From UMGS1613 sp963616135 (GTDB lineage Bacteria; Bacillota_I; Bacilli_A; RF39; UBA660): a DNA stretch of 30,099 nucleotides. Below, piece by piece: positions 13,617 to 22,138 of the stretch. Below the pieces are notes generated by a model. That model worked only from the letters and a program-made list of their open reading frames with translations, was not told the origin of the DNA and did not search any database. Location: NCBI GenBank assembly GCA_963616135.1, contig CAVEJT010000008.1:1-30099 (forward strand). The letters are read 5' to 3'. How positions within the stretch are numbered: position 1 is the first letter of the stretch; each line of letters starts with the position of its first letter. A program made the translations under genes and the position numbers.

Positions 13617-15581
13617 TTAATCAATTATTGTATCAAATTGTGAATTGTATAAATCAGCATAAAAACCTTTTTTACTCATCAATTCTTTATGATTACCTTG
13701 TTCTATTATATTTCCATCTTTCATAACTAATATTAAATCTGCATTTTTAATTGTAGATAATCTATGAGCAATTATAAAAGAAGTTCTACCATGTGTTAAT
13801 TTATCCATGGCTTTACTTACTAATTCTTCGGTTCTTGTATCTACATTAGAAGTTGCTTCATCAAGTATTAAGAAAGGTGCATCCTCTATCATACCACGAG
13901 CTATTGTAATTAATTGTTTTTGTCCTTGACTTATTGACTCATTATCATTTAACACTGCATCTAATCCACCTGGTAACGTTTTAATAAAATGATCCACTCC
14001 AACAATTCTACATACTTCCCATATTTGTTCATCAGTTACATCTTTTTTATTAAATTTGATATTATCTCTAACAGTGCCTTCAAATAACCAAGTATCTTGC
14101 AATACCATTACAAATAAATCATGTATATTTTCACGAGTTAAATCATGTATTGATACTCCATCAATTAAAATATCACCTTTATTAATTTCATAAAATTTCA
14201 TAAGTAAATTTACCATAGTAGTTTTACCTGCTCCTGTAGGACCAACTATAGCAATCTTTTGACCTTTTTTTGCTTTCGCACTAAAATCATTTATTATTAC
14301 TCTATCTTTATTATATCCAAAGTTAACATTTTTAAATTCTATCTCACCTTTTACTTTAGATTTATCTAAGTGTTTCTTTTGATTTTCTTGTGTACTCATT
14401 TCTTCTTCATCAAGAAAATCAAATACTCTTTCGCTTGCAGCAGCTACTGATTGAAGAGATGTCATAGCTTGAGCAATTTGTGATAATGGATTGGTAAACA
14501 ATCTAACATAAATCATAAATGCTACGATGACTCCAAATGATATATGACCTTTTGATACTAGAAGTGCTCCTACTATGCATACTGCTACATATCCGAGATT
14601 TCCAACAAATCCCATTATTGGTGGCATAAGTCCAGATAAGAAAGCACTCTTTTTATTAGAATCATATAAATTATTATTTAATTTATCAAATTCTATATTT
14701 GCAGATTTATTTCCATTGTAAGCTTTTACTACATTATATCCAGAATACATTTCTTCTATATATCCATTGATATCCCCTAATTGTTTTTGCTTCAATGTAA
14801 AATATTTTTGTGATTTTTTAAGTATAATAGCTATTAAACTAAATCCTATTAAACTTGATATTATAGCAGTTATTGCCATTATCCAATTAGTTATAAACAT
14901 CATAATTATTGAACCTACAAAAAGTGTCAAACTTGTAACTAATGTAGCTAAACTATTATTTAAGTTTTGTGATATTGTATCAACATCGTTAGTTACTCTT
15001 GATAAAACATCTCCTGTTTCATGAGTATCAAAATACTTAAGTGGAAGTTTATTTATTTTAGAACTTATCTTACCTCTTAAATTTTGTGCGAACCTATTAG
15101 AAACATGTGTCATTGAATAAGATTCTATATAATTAAATAAAGCACTCAATATATATAATATTGTAAGTAATAAAGCTATACTTTTAATTCTATTCATATT
15201 CATTTTAGGTTCTATTTTTTTAGTAATTGATTCTGGTAAATTATCTATTTTTTCAATCAAATTTTCAGTATTACCATTTTTATAATCATCCATTAACTTA
15301 TTTAATTCTTGTTTATCTTTTTGTGATATTTTAGGATCTTTCATTATATCCTTTATAACATCTTCACTTATATTAGGTTTTATTCCAATAGTTATTTCAT
15401 CAGTAAGTGTTGATAATTTATTTGGTGAGATAAGCGCTAAAATGGCACTTATCATAGCAAGTATTAATGCTATATACATAATAATTTTCCAATTATTTAA
15501 TCCCTTAATTAATCTTTTCATAGAGCCAGAAAAATCTCTAGACTTTTCCGGTGCTCCACTTGGTCCTCCCATTCTAGGCAT
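13617..15581 (-). CDS. ABC exporter subunit, type IV half-transporter (654 aa)
   Basis: Six-helix export domain (helices between about 30 and 370, with a long charged insertion around residues 70-130) followed by an ATPase domain. Walker A is GPTGAGKTT, the signature is ISQGQKQL, and Walker B is FLILDEATSNVD with the catalytic Glu intact. The D-loop and the switch His (IIAHRLST) are present. The N terminus is rich in Gly/Pro/Arg (MPRMGGPSGAPEKSRDF). The ATG overlaps the end of the upstream exporter gene by eight bases and has AAAGGAGG nearby. Together they form a heterodimer of the LmrCD/YheHI/TmrAB type: this subunit supplies the intact catalytic Walker B. Substrates could be drugs, lipids or peptides and cannot be told from sequence. 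Confidence 0.93.
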   Translation of the reverse strand: MPRMGGPSGAPEKSRDFSGSMKRLIKGLNNWKIIMYIALILAMISAILALISPNKLSTLTDEITIGIKPNISEDVIKDIMKDPKISQKDKQELNKLMDDYKNGNTENLIEKIDNLPESITKKIEPKMNMNRIKSIALLLTILYILSALFNYIESYSMTHVSNRFAQNLRGKISSKINKLPLKYFDTHETGDVLSRVTNDVDTISQNLNNSLATLVTSLTLFVGSIIMMFITNWIMAITAIISSLIGFSLIAIILKKSQKYFTLKQKQLGDINGYIEEMYSGYNVVKAYNGNKSANIEFDKLNNNLYDSNKKSAFLSGLMPPIMGFVGNLGYVAVCIVGALLVSKGHISFGVIVAFMIYVRLFTNPLSQIAQAMTSLQSVAAASERVFDFLDEEEMSTQENQKKHLDKSKVKGEIEFKNVNFGYNKDRVIINDFSAKAKKGQKIAIVGPTGAGKTTMVNLLMKFYEINKGDILIDGVSIHDLTRENIHDLFVMVLQDTWLFEGTVRDNIKFNKKDVTDEQIWEVCRIVGVDHFIKTLPGGLDAVLNDNESISQGQKQLITIARGMIEDAPFLILDEATSNVDTRTEELVSKAMDKLTHGRTSFIIAHRLSTIKNADLILVMKDGNIIEQGNHKELMSKKGFYADLYNSQFDTIID

Positions 15582-17337
15582 TTTCTAACTCCTCCTTTGA
15601 AAGTTGTGATAAAGCAATTTCTTTATACACTTTACATTTTTTTAACAATTCCTTATGTGTACCTATTCCAACACATTCTCCTTTATCAAGAACTACTATC
15701 TTATCAGCATTAATTATAGTACCTATTCTTTGCGCTACTATCATACTTGTAGCATCCTTAGTATATTTTTTTAATTCTTTTCTAAGAATAGAATCGGTTT
15801 TATAATCAAGAGCTGAAAATGAATCATCGAAAATATAAATTTCTGGATCTCTTGCTATTGCTCTTGCTATTGCAAGTCTCTGTTTTTGACCACCGGATAC
15901 ATTAGTACCACCACGAGCTATATGTGATTCATATTTTTTATTCATTTTAAGTACAAAATCTTCACCTTGAGCAACTTTAATTGCCTCTTTTATTTTATCT
16001 TTAGAAATATTTCCTTTACCATTATCTCCATATGCAACATTAGAATTAACAGTTCCTGTAAACATCACTGCTTTTTGTGGAACATAACCTAATTTATTAT
16101 GTAAATCTTCCAATGTATAATCCTTTACATTTATACCATCAATTAATACTTCACCATCAGTAGCATCATAGAATCTTGGTACTAAATTAATAAGAGTACT
16201 CTTACCTGAACCAGTTGAACCTATAAAAGCTATAGTTTCTCCTTTATTTACTTTAAATGAAATATTTTTAAGTAAATATTCATCAGCATCTGGATATTTA
16301 AATGAAACATCTCTAAATTCAACAGTACCTATTTCTTTGCAATCATTTGTATTTAAATTACCATCCTTAATAGATACCTTCTCATCTAATACTTCATTTA
16401 TACGACGAGCAGATACACTTGCTCTTGGCCATATCATAAATATCATAGCAAGCATTAAGAAAGACATAATAACTTGCATTCCATAACTTGTAAATACTAT
16501 CATATTACTGAATAACTCTATTTTACCTGATATTGTCGCACTTGTTATTAAATATGCCCCAATAAAATAAATACCAAGTGTCAAAAAATGCATAACTATA
16601 TTCATAATAGGATTAAGTATAGCAAAGCACTTTTGATTAAACATTTGATTTTTTGTTAAATCATCATTTACTTTACCAAATCTTTTTTCTTGATAATCTT
16701 CAGCATTAAAAGCACGTATAACTCTTATACCTGTTAGATTTTCTCTAGTAACTCCATTTATTTTATCAATTAATTTTTGTACTATTTCAAATCTAGGTAT
16801 AACAATTATCATAAGAGTAATAATGGTTGCTAAAAGTAAAACTACACAACCACCTGTAAGCGCACTCCATTCAATACTTTTATTAATTATCTTTGTTATA
16901 GCCCAAATAGCCATAATAGGAGCTCTAAAAATCATTTGTAATCCCATAGATATAAACATTTCAATTTGAGTAACATCATTAGTAGTACGAGTAATTAAAC
17001 TACTAGTTGAAAACTTTTTAACTTCTTCGTTACTAAATTCCCCAACCTTTTTAAATATCTTACCTCTAAGTTCTAATGATTCATTAGCGGCCACATGTGC
17101 TGATGCATATCCAACAATTATAGCAGCTACTAAACTACCTAAAGCACATAACAACATATATCCGCCTTGAAGTAATATGTCACCCATATTATTTCCATCC
17201 ATTTGAATTAACTTAGTAATTGAACTCATATAATCTGGTATTTTTAACTCCAACCATACTTGAACAACAACAAGTAAAAAACTCAAAAATATAAACATAA
17301 TATCTTTTTTCTTTAAATTGCCTAAAACTTTAAACAT
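15574..17337 (-). CDS. ABC exporter subunit, partner half-transporter (587 aa)
   Basis: Six-helix export domain then ATPase: Walker A GSTGSGKST, signature VSGGQKQRLAIARA, Walker B IYIFDDSFSALD. The residue after the Walker B Asp is Asp instead of the catalytic Glu, and the switch His is replaced (VAQRIGTI). Such a degenerate site is known for one half of heterodimeric exporters. The pair therefore works as one transporter with a single fully active ATP site. GAGGTGAT precedes the ATG, and a clear promoter is upstream. No regulator gene adjoins the pair. Confidence 0.93.
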   Translation of the reverse strand: MFKVLGNLKKKDIMFIFLSFLLVVVQVWLELKIPDYMSSITKLIQMDGNNMGDILLQGGYMLLCALGSLVAAIIVGYASAHVAANESLELRGKIFKKVGEFSNEEVKKFSTSSLITRTTNDVTQIEMFISMGLQMIFRAPIMAIWAITKIINKSIEWSALTGGCVVLLLATIITLMIIVIPRFEIVQKLIDKINGVTRENLTGIRVIRAFNAEDYQEKRFGKVNDDLTKNQMFNQKCFAILNPIMNIVMHFLTLGIYFIGAYLITSATISGKIELFSNMIVFTSYGMQVIMSFLMLAMIFMIWPRASVSARRINEVLDEKVSIKDGNLNTNDCKEIGTVEFRDVSFKYPDADEYLLKNISFKVNKGETIAFIGSTGSGKSTLINLVPRFYDATDGEVLIDGINVKDYTLEDLHNKLGYVPQKAVMFTGTVNSNVAYGDNGKGNISKDKIKEAIKVAQGEDFVLKMNKKYESHIARGGTNVSGGQKQRLAIARAIARDPEIYIFDDSFSALDYKTDSILRKELKKYTKDATSMIVAQRIGTIINADKIVVLDKGECVGIGTHKELLKKCKVYKEIALSQLSKEELENA

Positions 17338-17402
17338 TTTATCACCTCATATATTATATACAAACATTAAAAAAAAATTATTTTTATGTAAGCACTTATT
17401 TA

Positions 17403-17431
17403 TATATATAGTAATTTAAAACTTTTGTCAA
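17403..17431 (-). promoter_or_regulatory. Promoter of the ABC exporter operon
   Basis: -35 TTGACA at 17426-17431, 17 bp, -10 TATATA at 17403-17408. The leader of about 60 bases to the gene is plain A/T sequence. Confidence 0.7.
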
Positions 17432-17504
17432 TAACTTTCACAAAAAAAACATAATCATATTTTTATATTTTTTTCATAAATTTTACTATAAACATATTAA
17501 TTAA

Positions 17505-17533
17505 TTGACAAAATAATTTATTTAGTGTAATAT
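17505..17533 (+). promoter_or_regulatory. Promoter of tRNA-Cys
   Basis: -35 TTGACA at 17505-17510, 17 bp, -10 TAATAT at 17528-17533; the tRNA begins 20 bases on. Confidence 0.75.
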
Positions 17534-17553
17534 TATGTATGTAATTAATTTTT

Positions 17554-17627
17554 GGGTCTATAGCCAAGTGGTAAGGCGTGGGACTGCAACTCCCTGATCG
17601 TTGGTTCAAATCCGACTAGGCCCTCCA
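17554..17627 (+). tRNA. tRNA-Cys(GCA)
   Basis: Acceptor GGGTCTA / TAGGCCC with discriminator T and encoded CCA at 17625-17627; loop CTGCAAC gives anticodon GCA. The T-arm has the loop TTCAAAT. The anticodon stem's outermost pair is T-T; the other pairs are intact. Length 74. Confidence 0.95.
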
Positions 17628-17640
17628 GATTGATAGGAAA

Positions 17641-17695
17641 CTCGAACTTTTCGAGTTTAAGTAACAAATGCTAACTAGAAATAGTTAGTTTTTTT
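17641..17695 (+). terminator. tRNA-Cys trailer hairpin and terminator
   Basis: Hairpin CTCGAACTTTTCGAG at 17641-17655, then a terminator with stem CTAACTA / TAGTTAG, GAAA loop and seven T (17671-17695). The same 15-base hairpin follows the tmRNA gene. Confidence 0.8.
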
Positions 17696-17724
17696 GTCAT
17701 TTAAGAAAGGAAAGTGGTTGAGTT

Positions 17725-17922
17725 ATGACAATAGAAACTAAAGAAGTTACTGAAAAAGATAAAGAGAAAGTAATATCAGAAATAAAAGAATACCACAAAC
17801 AAGATTTATATGATAATTTTGATTTACGCGATATAGCAGATAACACATCAAAAGAAGAAGAGATAAATGACTATTTATATACGAAAAATTATGAATATGA
17901 TGACAGAGATTTTAATATATAG
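17725..17922 (+). CDS. Small acidic protein
   Basis: A 65-residue, strongly charged soluble protein (MTIETKEVTEKDKEKVISEIKEYHKQDLYDNFDLRDIADNTSKEEEINDYL...). It is likely mostly helical, with no membrane segment and no recognised domain. A modest ribosome site (GGAAAGTGG) lies upstream. It stands alone after the tRNA-Cys terminator and 43 bases before the next plus-strand gene, which has its own -10. Composition matches neighbouring real genes, but a chance frame cannot be excluded. Confidence 0.5.
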   Translation: MTIETKEVTEKDKEKVISEIKEYHKQDLYDNFDLRDIADNTSKEEEINDYLYTKNYEYDDRDFNI

Positions 17923-17965
17923 AATCATCTTTCAAAAAGTAGTATAATAGATACGGAGGGATTTT

Positions 17966-18568
17966 GTGAATATTAATGAAAAAAATTTAATGAAAATTAT
18001 ATTACTTTGTTTCACATTTTTGATTTTCACAACTTTTATTGATTATAAAAATTTTTTAAGCTATTTAGGTTTTGATATGAAGAATATAAATTGGGATTTA
18101 ATGTCTATAGTTTGCAATTTAATAATTACAATACTTCTTTATTCATTAACATATTTCTTAATAGAAAAAAAATCAAATCAAAGGAAGAAAAATCAAGAAG
18201 AAATAGTTAAATATATGTTGAAAACAGATTATCAAAGTTGTTTAAAATATATTAAAATTATTTCTGAAAAAGATACATTTCAATATGTAAAAAATAAAAT
18301 AGATTGTGATAATATTTTATACAAAAATGAAGATTTTTTAAACTATATAAAAATACCATTTAGAAATTACGAGACAATTTTAGATTATGCATCTCAAGGA
18401 GTTATAAATAAAAATGTATTAGAAAAATATCTTTATATAAAATTAGAATATGAAAATCTAGTATTTGGATTAATTTCATTTTTTTATATAAAAGACATTG
18501 CAAATCTACTTCTGGAAGGTAAGGATAATTTAGTAAAAATAATAAAAGAGGAAATCAATAATATATAA
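17966..18568 (+). CDS. Unknown protein with two membrane helices
   Basis: 200 residues, family not recognised. GTG start at 17966 with GGAGGG upstream and a -10 TATAAT at about 17943. Two N-terminal membrane helices (about 8-30 IILLCFTFLIFTTFIDYKNFL and 46-67 SIVCNLIITILLYSLTYFLI) precede a basic stretch (EKKSNQRKKNQEE). A helical cytoplasmic domain (YMLKTDYQSCLKYIKIISEKDTFQYVKNKI...) follows. The general plan resembles small unannotated membrane proteins of mobile regions; no function can be assigned. Confidence 0.7.
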   Translation: MNINEKNLMKIILLCFTFLIFTTFIDYKNFLSYLGFDMKNINWDLMSIVCNLIITILLYSLTYFLIEKKSNQRKKNQEEIVKYMLKTDYQSCLKYIKIISEKDTFQYVKNKIDCDNILYKNEDFLNYIKIPFRNYETILDYASQGVINKNVLEKYLYIKLEYENLVFGLISFFYIKDIANLLLEGKDNLVKIIKEEINNI

Positions 18569-18576
18569 AATTAAAA

Positions 18577-18726
18577 GACGAGCTACAGCTCGTCGTAAAA
18601 TACCATTTTGTCGAAATGGTAACACACTACACTATTGGCAAAGCCAATAACGGTGTGCAAAAGGAAAATTCCTTTTGAAACCCATACAACATAATTTTAG
18701 CAAGGCATAAACCAAGTGAAATTATG
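18577..18726. repeat. String of five hairpins between convergent genes
   Basis: Consecutive stems: GACGAGC / GCTCGTC (18577-18594), TACCATTT / AAATGGTA (18601-18621), CACAC enclosing TATTGGC / GCCAATA and GTGTG (18623-18657), AAAAGGAA / TTCCTTTT (18659-18676), and CATAATTT / AAATTATG (18690-18726). On the minus strand the run starts right after the stop of the Q/N-rich protein and ends at the strongest stem followed by TTTTA. It is too elaborate for a simple terminator. No known riboswitch or IS end could be recognised. Confidence 0.65.
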
Positions 18727-18727
18727 T

Positions 18728-20116
18728 TTATTTGACAATATAAGGATTTTCTATAGAACCATCACCAGATTCAAAATTGATATTTGATTTTAAGGTTATA
18801 ACAGGAATAACATTATTACTATAATTTCTATCTATATTATAGTTAGTTAGCATAAACCAAGAACCATTAGATCTTAAAATTTTAGCAACTCCAATTGTAT
18901 TATTATTTTCATCCACAATAATATTTGATGTATTCACTTCTAATACAGTTGACTTTCCTGTAGATTCTAAAATATCTACTATAAAATTATTATCATATTT
19001 CCCCTCTGGAGGTAGTTTACTATCTATTTTAGCATTATAAAAATCATTTATTGACAAAATACCTACGTAATCTTTAAATGATGATATTTGTTTAGTTACA
19101 ACATTTTCTGAATTTTTGTATGAATATATATCATAAATTGAATCACTATATGTAGATATGTCAAAATTAAATTTTACTAAATAATCATTATAATTACTAG
19201 GAATTATCGAAGTATCATTTAAAAATGTTGTATTCAAGTAATTTCTTATATAACTATTTTCATAACTAAAATTATTACTTTTTGTTTCAACATATTTGAT
19301 ATCAAGATTTATGTTATTAAGAACCTCATTTATAATATCGTTATACTTTCCAGCCCAAACTAACCTAATTGTGCCATCAGAATTTATTTTAATAATTCTC
19401 CAATAATTATTATTAAATTTAACAAAGTTTTTTAAGTTACCTAATTTTGATGTTTTATTATAGCTACCATCTTCTGATTTTTCTGTATATAAATCTCCAC
19501 CTTTAAAAATGTATTCATCTCCTATTTTATATAAACCCGAATTATTTAGTTGATCTTCGTTAGATAATGCTTTGACCTCAACATTTCCCATTTTTACATT
19601 ACTATTATTTTTCCCATTACTTAAATTACTATTGTTGTTATTTTTATTTGATATTAATTTACTTCCAAAAGCAACACCAATACCAACAATAACTATTGCA
19701 GCAACTATTCCTATAATTAAACCTATATTCATTTTCTTTGGTGGTTTATTATTTGAACTTTGATTGCTAAAATTAACATTTTCAAATGAACTATTCAATG
19801 GTTGTGATGTAGGTTGTTGTATGTTCATTTGATTTATTGATTGTTGATAATTTTGCATAGATTGCGGATTAAATGTTTGATTAACATTTAAATTTTGATT
19901 ATTAGAATTTCTACTTTCAAAAGTATCACTCATAGTTTGTGGTACAGACTCTTGCATTACTGGCTGCTCATAACTAGGTGTTTGTGGTATTTGTTGATTA
20001 GATGTATTATTTAAGTTTTGATTACTTAATGGTTGATTATTAGGTATTCCATTATTACCTTGTGAATTAAAATTATTTTGATTCAAGTTATTTTGTTCTT
20101 GATTCATATTTATCAC
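18728..20116 (-). CDS. Q/N-rich membrane-anchored surface protein
   Basis: 462 residues. Residues 1-130 are very rich in Gln and Asn (NQEQNNLNQNNFNSQGNNG..., repeated QxxNQ and PQSMQNY patterns), like a disordered prion-type segment. One membrane helix follows at about 132-152 (MNIGLIIGIVAAIVIVGIGVAFG), then a large outer domain. That domain has a YWRIIKINSDGTIRLVWAG motif and ends GDGSIENPYIVK, a pattern familiar in surface proteins of gut Bacillota. The Q/N segment would face the cytoplasm. The start is ambiguous: GTG at 20116 or ATG at 20107, both behind GAGAGGT. Function unknown. Confidence 0.8.
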   Translation of the reverse strand: MINMNQEQNNLNQNNFNSQGNNGIPNNQPLSNQNLNNTSNQQIPQTPSYEQPVMQESVPQTMSDTFESRNSNNQNLNVNQTFNPQSMQNYQQSINQMNIQQPTSQPLNSSFENVNFSNQSSNNKPPKKMNIGLIIGIVAAIVIVGIGVAFGSKLISNKNNNNSNLSNGKNNSNVKMGNVEVKALSNEDQLNNSGLYKIGDEYIFKGGDLYTEKSEDGSYNKTSKLGNLKNFVKFNNNYWRIIKINSDGTIRLVWAGKYNDIINEVLNNINLDIKYVETKSNNFSYENSYIRNYLNTTFLNDTSIIPSNYNDYLVKFNFDISTYSDSIYDIYSYKNSENVVTKQISSFKDYVGILSINDFYNAKIDSKLPPEGKYDNNFIVDILESTGKSTVLEVNTSNIIVDENNNTIGVAKILRSNGSWFMLTNYNIDRNYSNNVIPVITLKSNINFESGDGSIENPYIVK

Positions 20117-20162
20117 ACTACCTCTCTATTATTTATTTTATCATATTTTTGCACAACTTAAT

Positions 20163-20309
20163 CAACAACCATGTCAACTTTACAAAAAATACAGTATAAG
20201 TGTAAATGTTAGTAGTTATTACTACCTATAAATTTATGCTTAATGGTTGTTGTACTTCCACCAAAAGGGCTCCAAATTAAGAATAACTAACAACAATGTT
20301 AGTTTTTTT
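20163..20309 (+). other. Structured intergenic region (possible RNA element with terminator)
   Basis: A perfect 10-bp outer stem CAACAACCAT / ATGGTTGTTG (20163-20172 with 20243-20252) encloses two inner hairpins: TTTACA / TGTAAA (20179-20206) and GTAG / CTAC (20212-20225). This is a three-way junction layout. It is followed by TACTTCCACCAAAAGGGCTCC and then a plus-strand terminator (20286-20309, stem ACTAAC / GTTAGT, T7). It precedes the sigma-factor gene by about 110 bases. No clear plus-strand promoter was found, so the direction is uncertain. Confidence 0.5.
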
Positions 20310-20419
20310 GTTATTATAAAATAAATATATGATAAAATTATATTAGAAATTTAATTATTAATACTAAAATTGAAACTTTTTTATAATTATTAAGGATTAT
20401 TATATTGTAGGTGATAAAA

Positions 20420-20953
20420 ATGACTAACCTAAATAAATTTAATAGTATTTATGATGAAACATATTATGATATTTTGAAATATATAATAATAAAATGTCAT
20501 AATATAAACGATGCTAATGATATTATTCAAGAAGTTTATTTAGAATTTTGGAAAATACTAAATAAAAAGACAATAGTTAAAGAAAATATTAAAAGTTATT
20601 TAATAGGTATAGCGACTAACAAAATTAAAAAGCATTATACTTTAATTCAAAAAATTAAAACTATTTCTATATTTGATAAAAATGATAAAAATATAGAGTT
20701 AATTGATAACATAAGTTCTAGTATTGATATAGAAGATTTAATTATTAAAGATGAAGAATATGATTTAATTTGGAAATACATAAAATCTAAAAAGAATCAA
20801 AATATACCTAAAATATTTTATTTATATTATGTATTGGGACTTAAAATAAAAGACATATCACAAGAATTAAAAGTAAGCGAATCTTATGTAAAAAATATTA
20901 TATATAGAACGCTAAAAGAATTGTACTCTCTTTTAGGAAAGGAGTGTAATTAA
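20420..20953 (+). CDS. ECF-type RNA polymerase sigma factor
   Basis: Sigma-70 region 2 is at about residues 10-75 (YYDILKYIIIKCHNINDANDIIQEVYLEFWKIL, SYLIGIATNKIKKHY). Region 4 is at about 120-175 (IPKIFYLYYVLGLKIKDISQELKVSESYVKNIIYRTLKELYSLLG). There is no region 1 or 3, the usual extracytoplasmic-function layout. The ATG at 20420 lies behind TAGGTGAT; a GTG three codons earlier is the other option. The next gene begins one base after its stop and is a membrane protein, the expected anti-sigma factor. Confidence 0.9.
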   Translation: MTNLNKFNSIYDETYYDILKYIIIKCHNINDANDIIQEVYLEFWKILNKKTIVKENIKSYLIGIATNKIKKHYTLIQKIKTISIFDKNDKNIELIDNISSSIDIEDLIIKDEEYDLIWKYIKSKKNQNIPKIFYLYYVLGLKIKDISQELKVSESYVKNIIYRTLKELYSLLGKECN

Positions 20954-20954
20954 A

Positions 20955-21638
20955 ATGAGTAATAATGAAAAGTTTAAAAATATAATAAAAAAAGATTTTG
21001 ATAAAAAGAAAAATTATAATAGTATTATAAATATGATAGGAGAAAAAAATATGAATAAATTAAATAAATACATTATATCTATTTGCTCTTTTGCTATAGT
21101 TTTTATCTTTAGTTTTATGTTATTAAATAACAATTCAAAAGAATTAAAAACACCTGATTCTATGCAAAGAAATGACAATATTATCATTAATAATGGTAAT
21201 TTAAAACAAAATTTAGATATAGATGGTGAAGCTATTGATAAAGATTTAACAAATGAATTTAAATTTGTTAATAATCTAAGTATCCCAAAGAATTATATAT
21301 TAGAAAGATCTTTTGAAATGTATGAGAAAGAAAATATAAATGATACAAATTATTCTAAATTATGGCAATATGTACTTATTTATAGCACAAATGAAGAAAA
21401 CCCAAAGCATATTGAAATTACATTTACTAAAGAAGAATATATATTAAGTTGTTTATTACCAGATAAAAATAAATTTAAATCATCAACTATAAATGATAAA
21501 GAAATTCTATTATTTAGTGTTGATAATACAAACGAAAAACAAGCATTTTTTGAAAATAATAATTATAAATTTTTTATTGAAGCAACCAATTTAACAAATA
21601 ATGAATTTGTAAATTTAATAAAATCTATAATAAATTAA
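20955..21638 (+). CDS. Likely anti-sigma factor with DUF4367-like outer domain
   Basis: Short charged cytoplasmic N terminus (about 33 residues), one membrane helix at about 38-57 (YIISICSFAIVFIFSFMLL), and an outer domain of about 165 residues. The part IPKNYILERSFEMYEKENINDTNYSKLWQYVLIYSTNEENPKHIEITFTKE resembles the DUF4367 domain seen in anti-sigma partners. AAAGGAGTG precedes the ATG, and the gene is coupled to the sigma factor. By family logic it holds the sigma factor at the membrane until an envelope signal releases it. No zinc-type ZAS cysteine motif is present. Confidence 0.78.
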   Translation: MSNNEKFKNIIKKDFDKKKNYNSIINMIGEKNMNKLNKYIISICSFAIVFIFSFMLLNNNSKELKTPDSMQRNDNIIINNGNLKQNLDIDGEAIDKDLTNEFKFVNNLSIPKNYILERSFEMYEKENINDTNYSKLWQYVLIYSTNEENPKHIEITFTKEEYILSCLLPDKNKFKSSTINDKEILLFSVDNTNEKQAFFENNNYKFFIEATNLTNNEFVNLIKSIIN

Positions 21639-21645
21639 AGTTTAT

Positions 21646-21671
21646 GAAGCAAAATATCTTGCTTCTTTTTT
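21646..21671 (+). terminator. Terminator of the sigma/anti-sigma operon
   Basis: GAAGCAA / TTGCTTC stem followed by a T-run, eight bases after the stop codon. Confidence 0.85.
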
Positions 21672-21741
21672 ATTTTTTTTATTAAATATTGAAAGAATCA
21701 CATATAAATGTTAAAATATAGAACAAAAAGGAAGAGTTAAT

Positions 21742-22107
21742 ATGAATAATGAAAAATTAGAATTTGGGCAAATTTTAAAAAGAATTAGAACTACTAGAAA
21801 TTTAACTGTTAGACAATTTGCATCAAAAATTGAACTTAGTATTGTTTATATTTCAGATTTAGAAAATAATAATAGAAAAGTAACAATGACAGTTATAAAT
21901 AAAATTATTAAAAATATATTATTAACTGAAATAGAACAAAAAGAAATAATGGATGCTTTTTGCAAAGATAGATTAAATATTCCAACAGATTTACTATATT
22001 ATTTATTAGATAATGATTTACTTGAAAGCTTAAAAATAATAAAAGATAAAGACAAAACTGGTGAAAACATAAAGCAGTTAGCACTTAAACTTAATTTAGA
22101 TAAATAA
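21742..22107 (+). CDS. XRE-family helix-turn-helix regulator
   Basis: 121 residues. Cro/CI-type domain at residues 7-65 (FGQILKRIRTTRNLTVRQFASKIELSIVYISDLENNNRKVTMTVINKIIKNI), then a short helical tail (LTEIEQKEIMDAFCKDRLNIPTDLLYYLLDNDLLESLK). It resembles phage and chromosomal repressors that control a nearby promoter, but no obvious target stands beside it. GGAAGAG precedes the ATG. It converges on the PHP-domain gene and shares a bidirectional terminator with it. Confidence 0.85.
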   Translation: MNNEKLEFGQILKRIRTTRNLTVRQFASKIELSIVYISDLENNNRKVTMTVINKIIKNILLTEIEQKEIMDAFCKDRLNIPTDLLYYLLDNDLLESLKIIKDKDKTGENIKQLALKLNLDK

Positions 22108-22138
22108 AAAAGTTTTAGCACTCAGTTAAAACTTTTTA
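22106..22138. terminator. Bidirectional terminator
   Basis: Stem AAAAAGTTTTA / TAAAACTTTTT between the convergent XRE and PHP genes; it has A-runs and T-runs on both sides and contains the PHP stop codon. Confidence 0.85.

Noticed and set aside
18577..18726. CRISPR array
   Set aside because: The stems differ in sequence; there is no direct repeat or regular spacer length.
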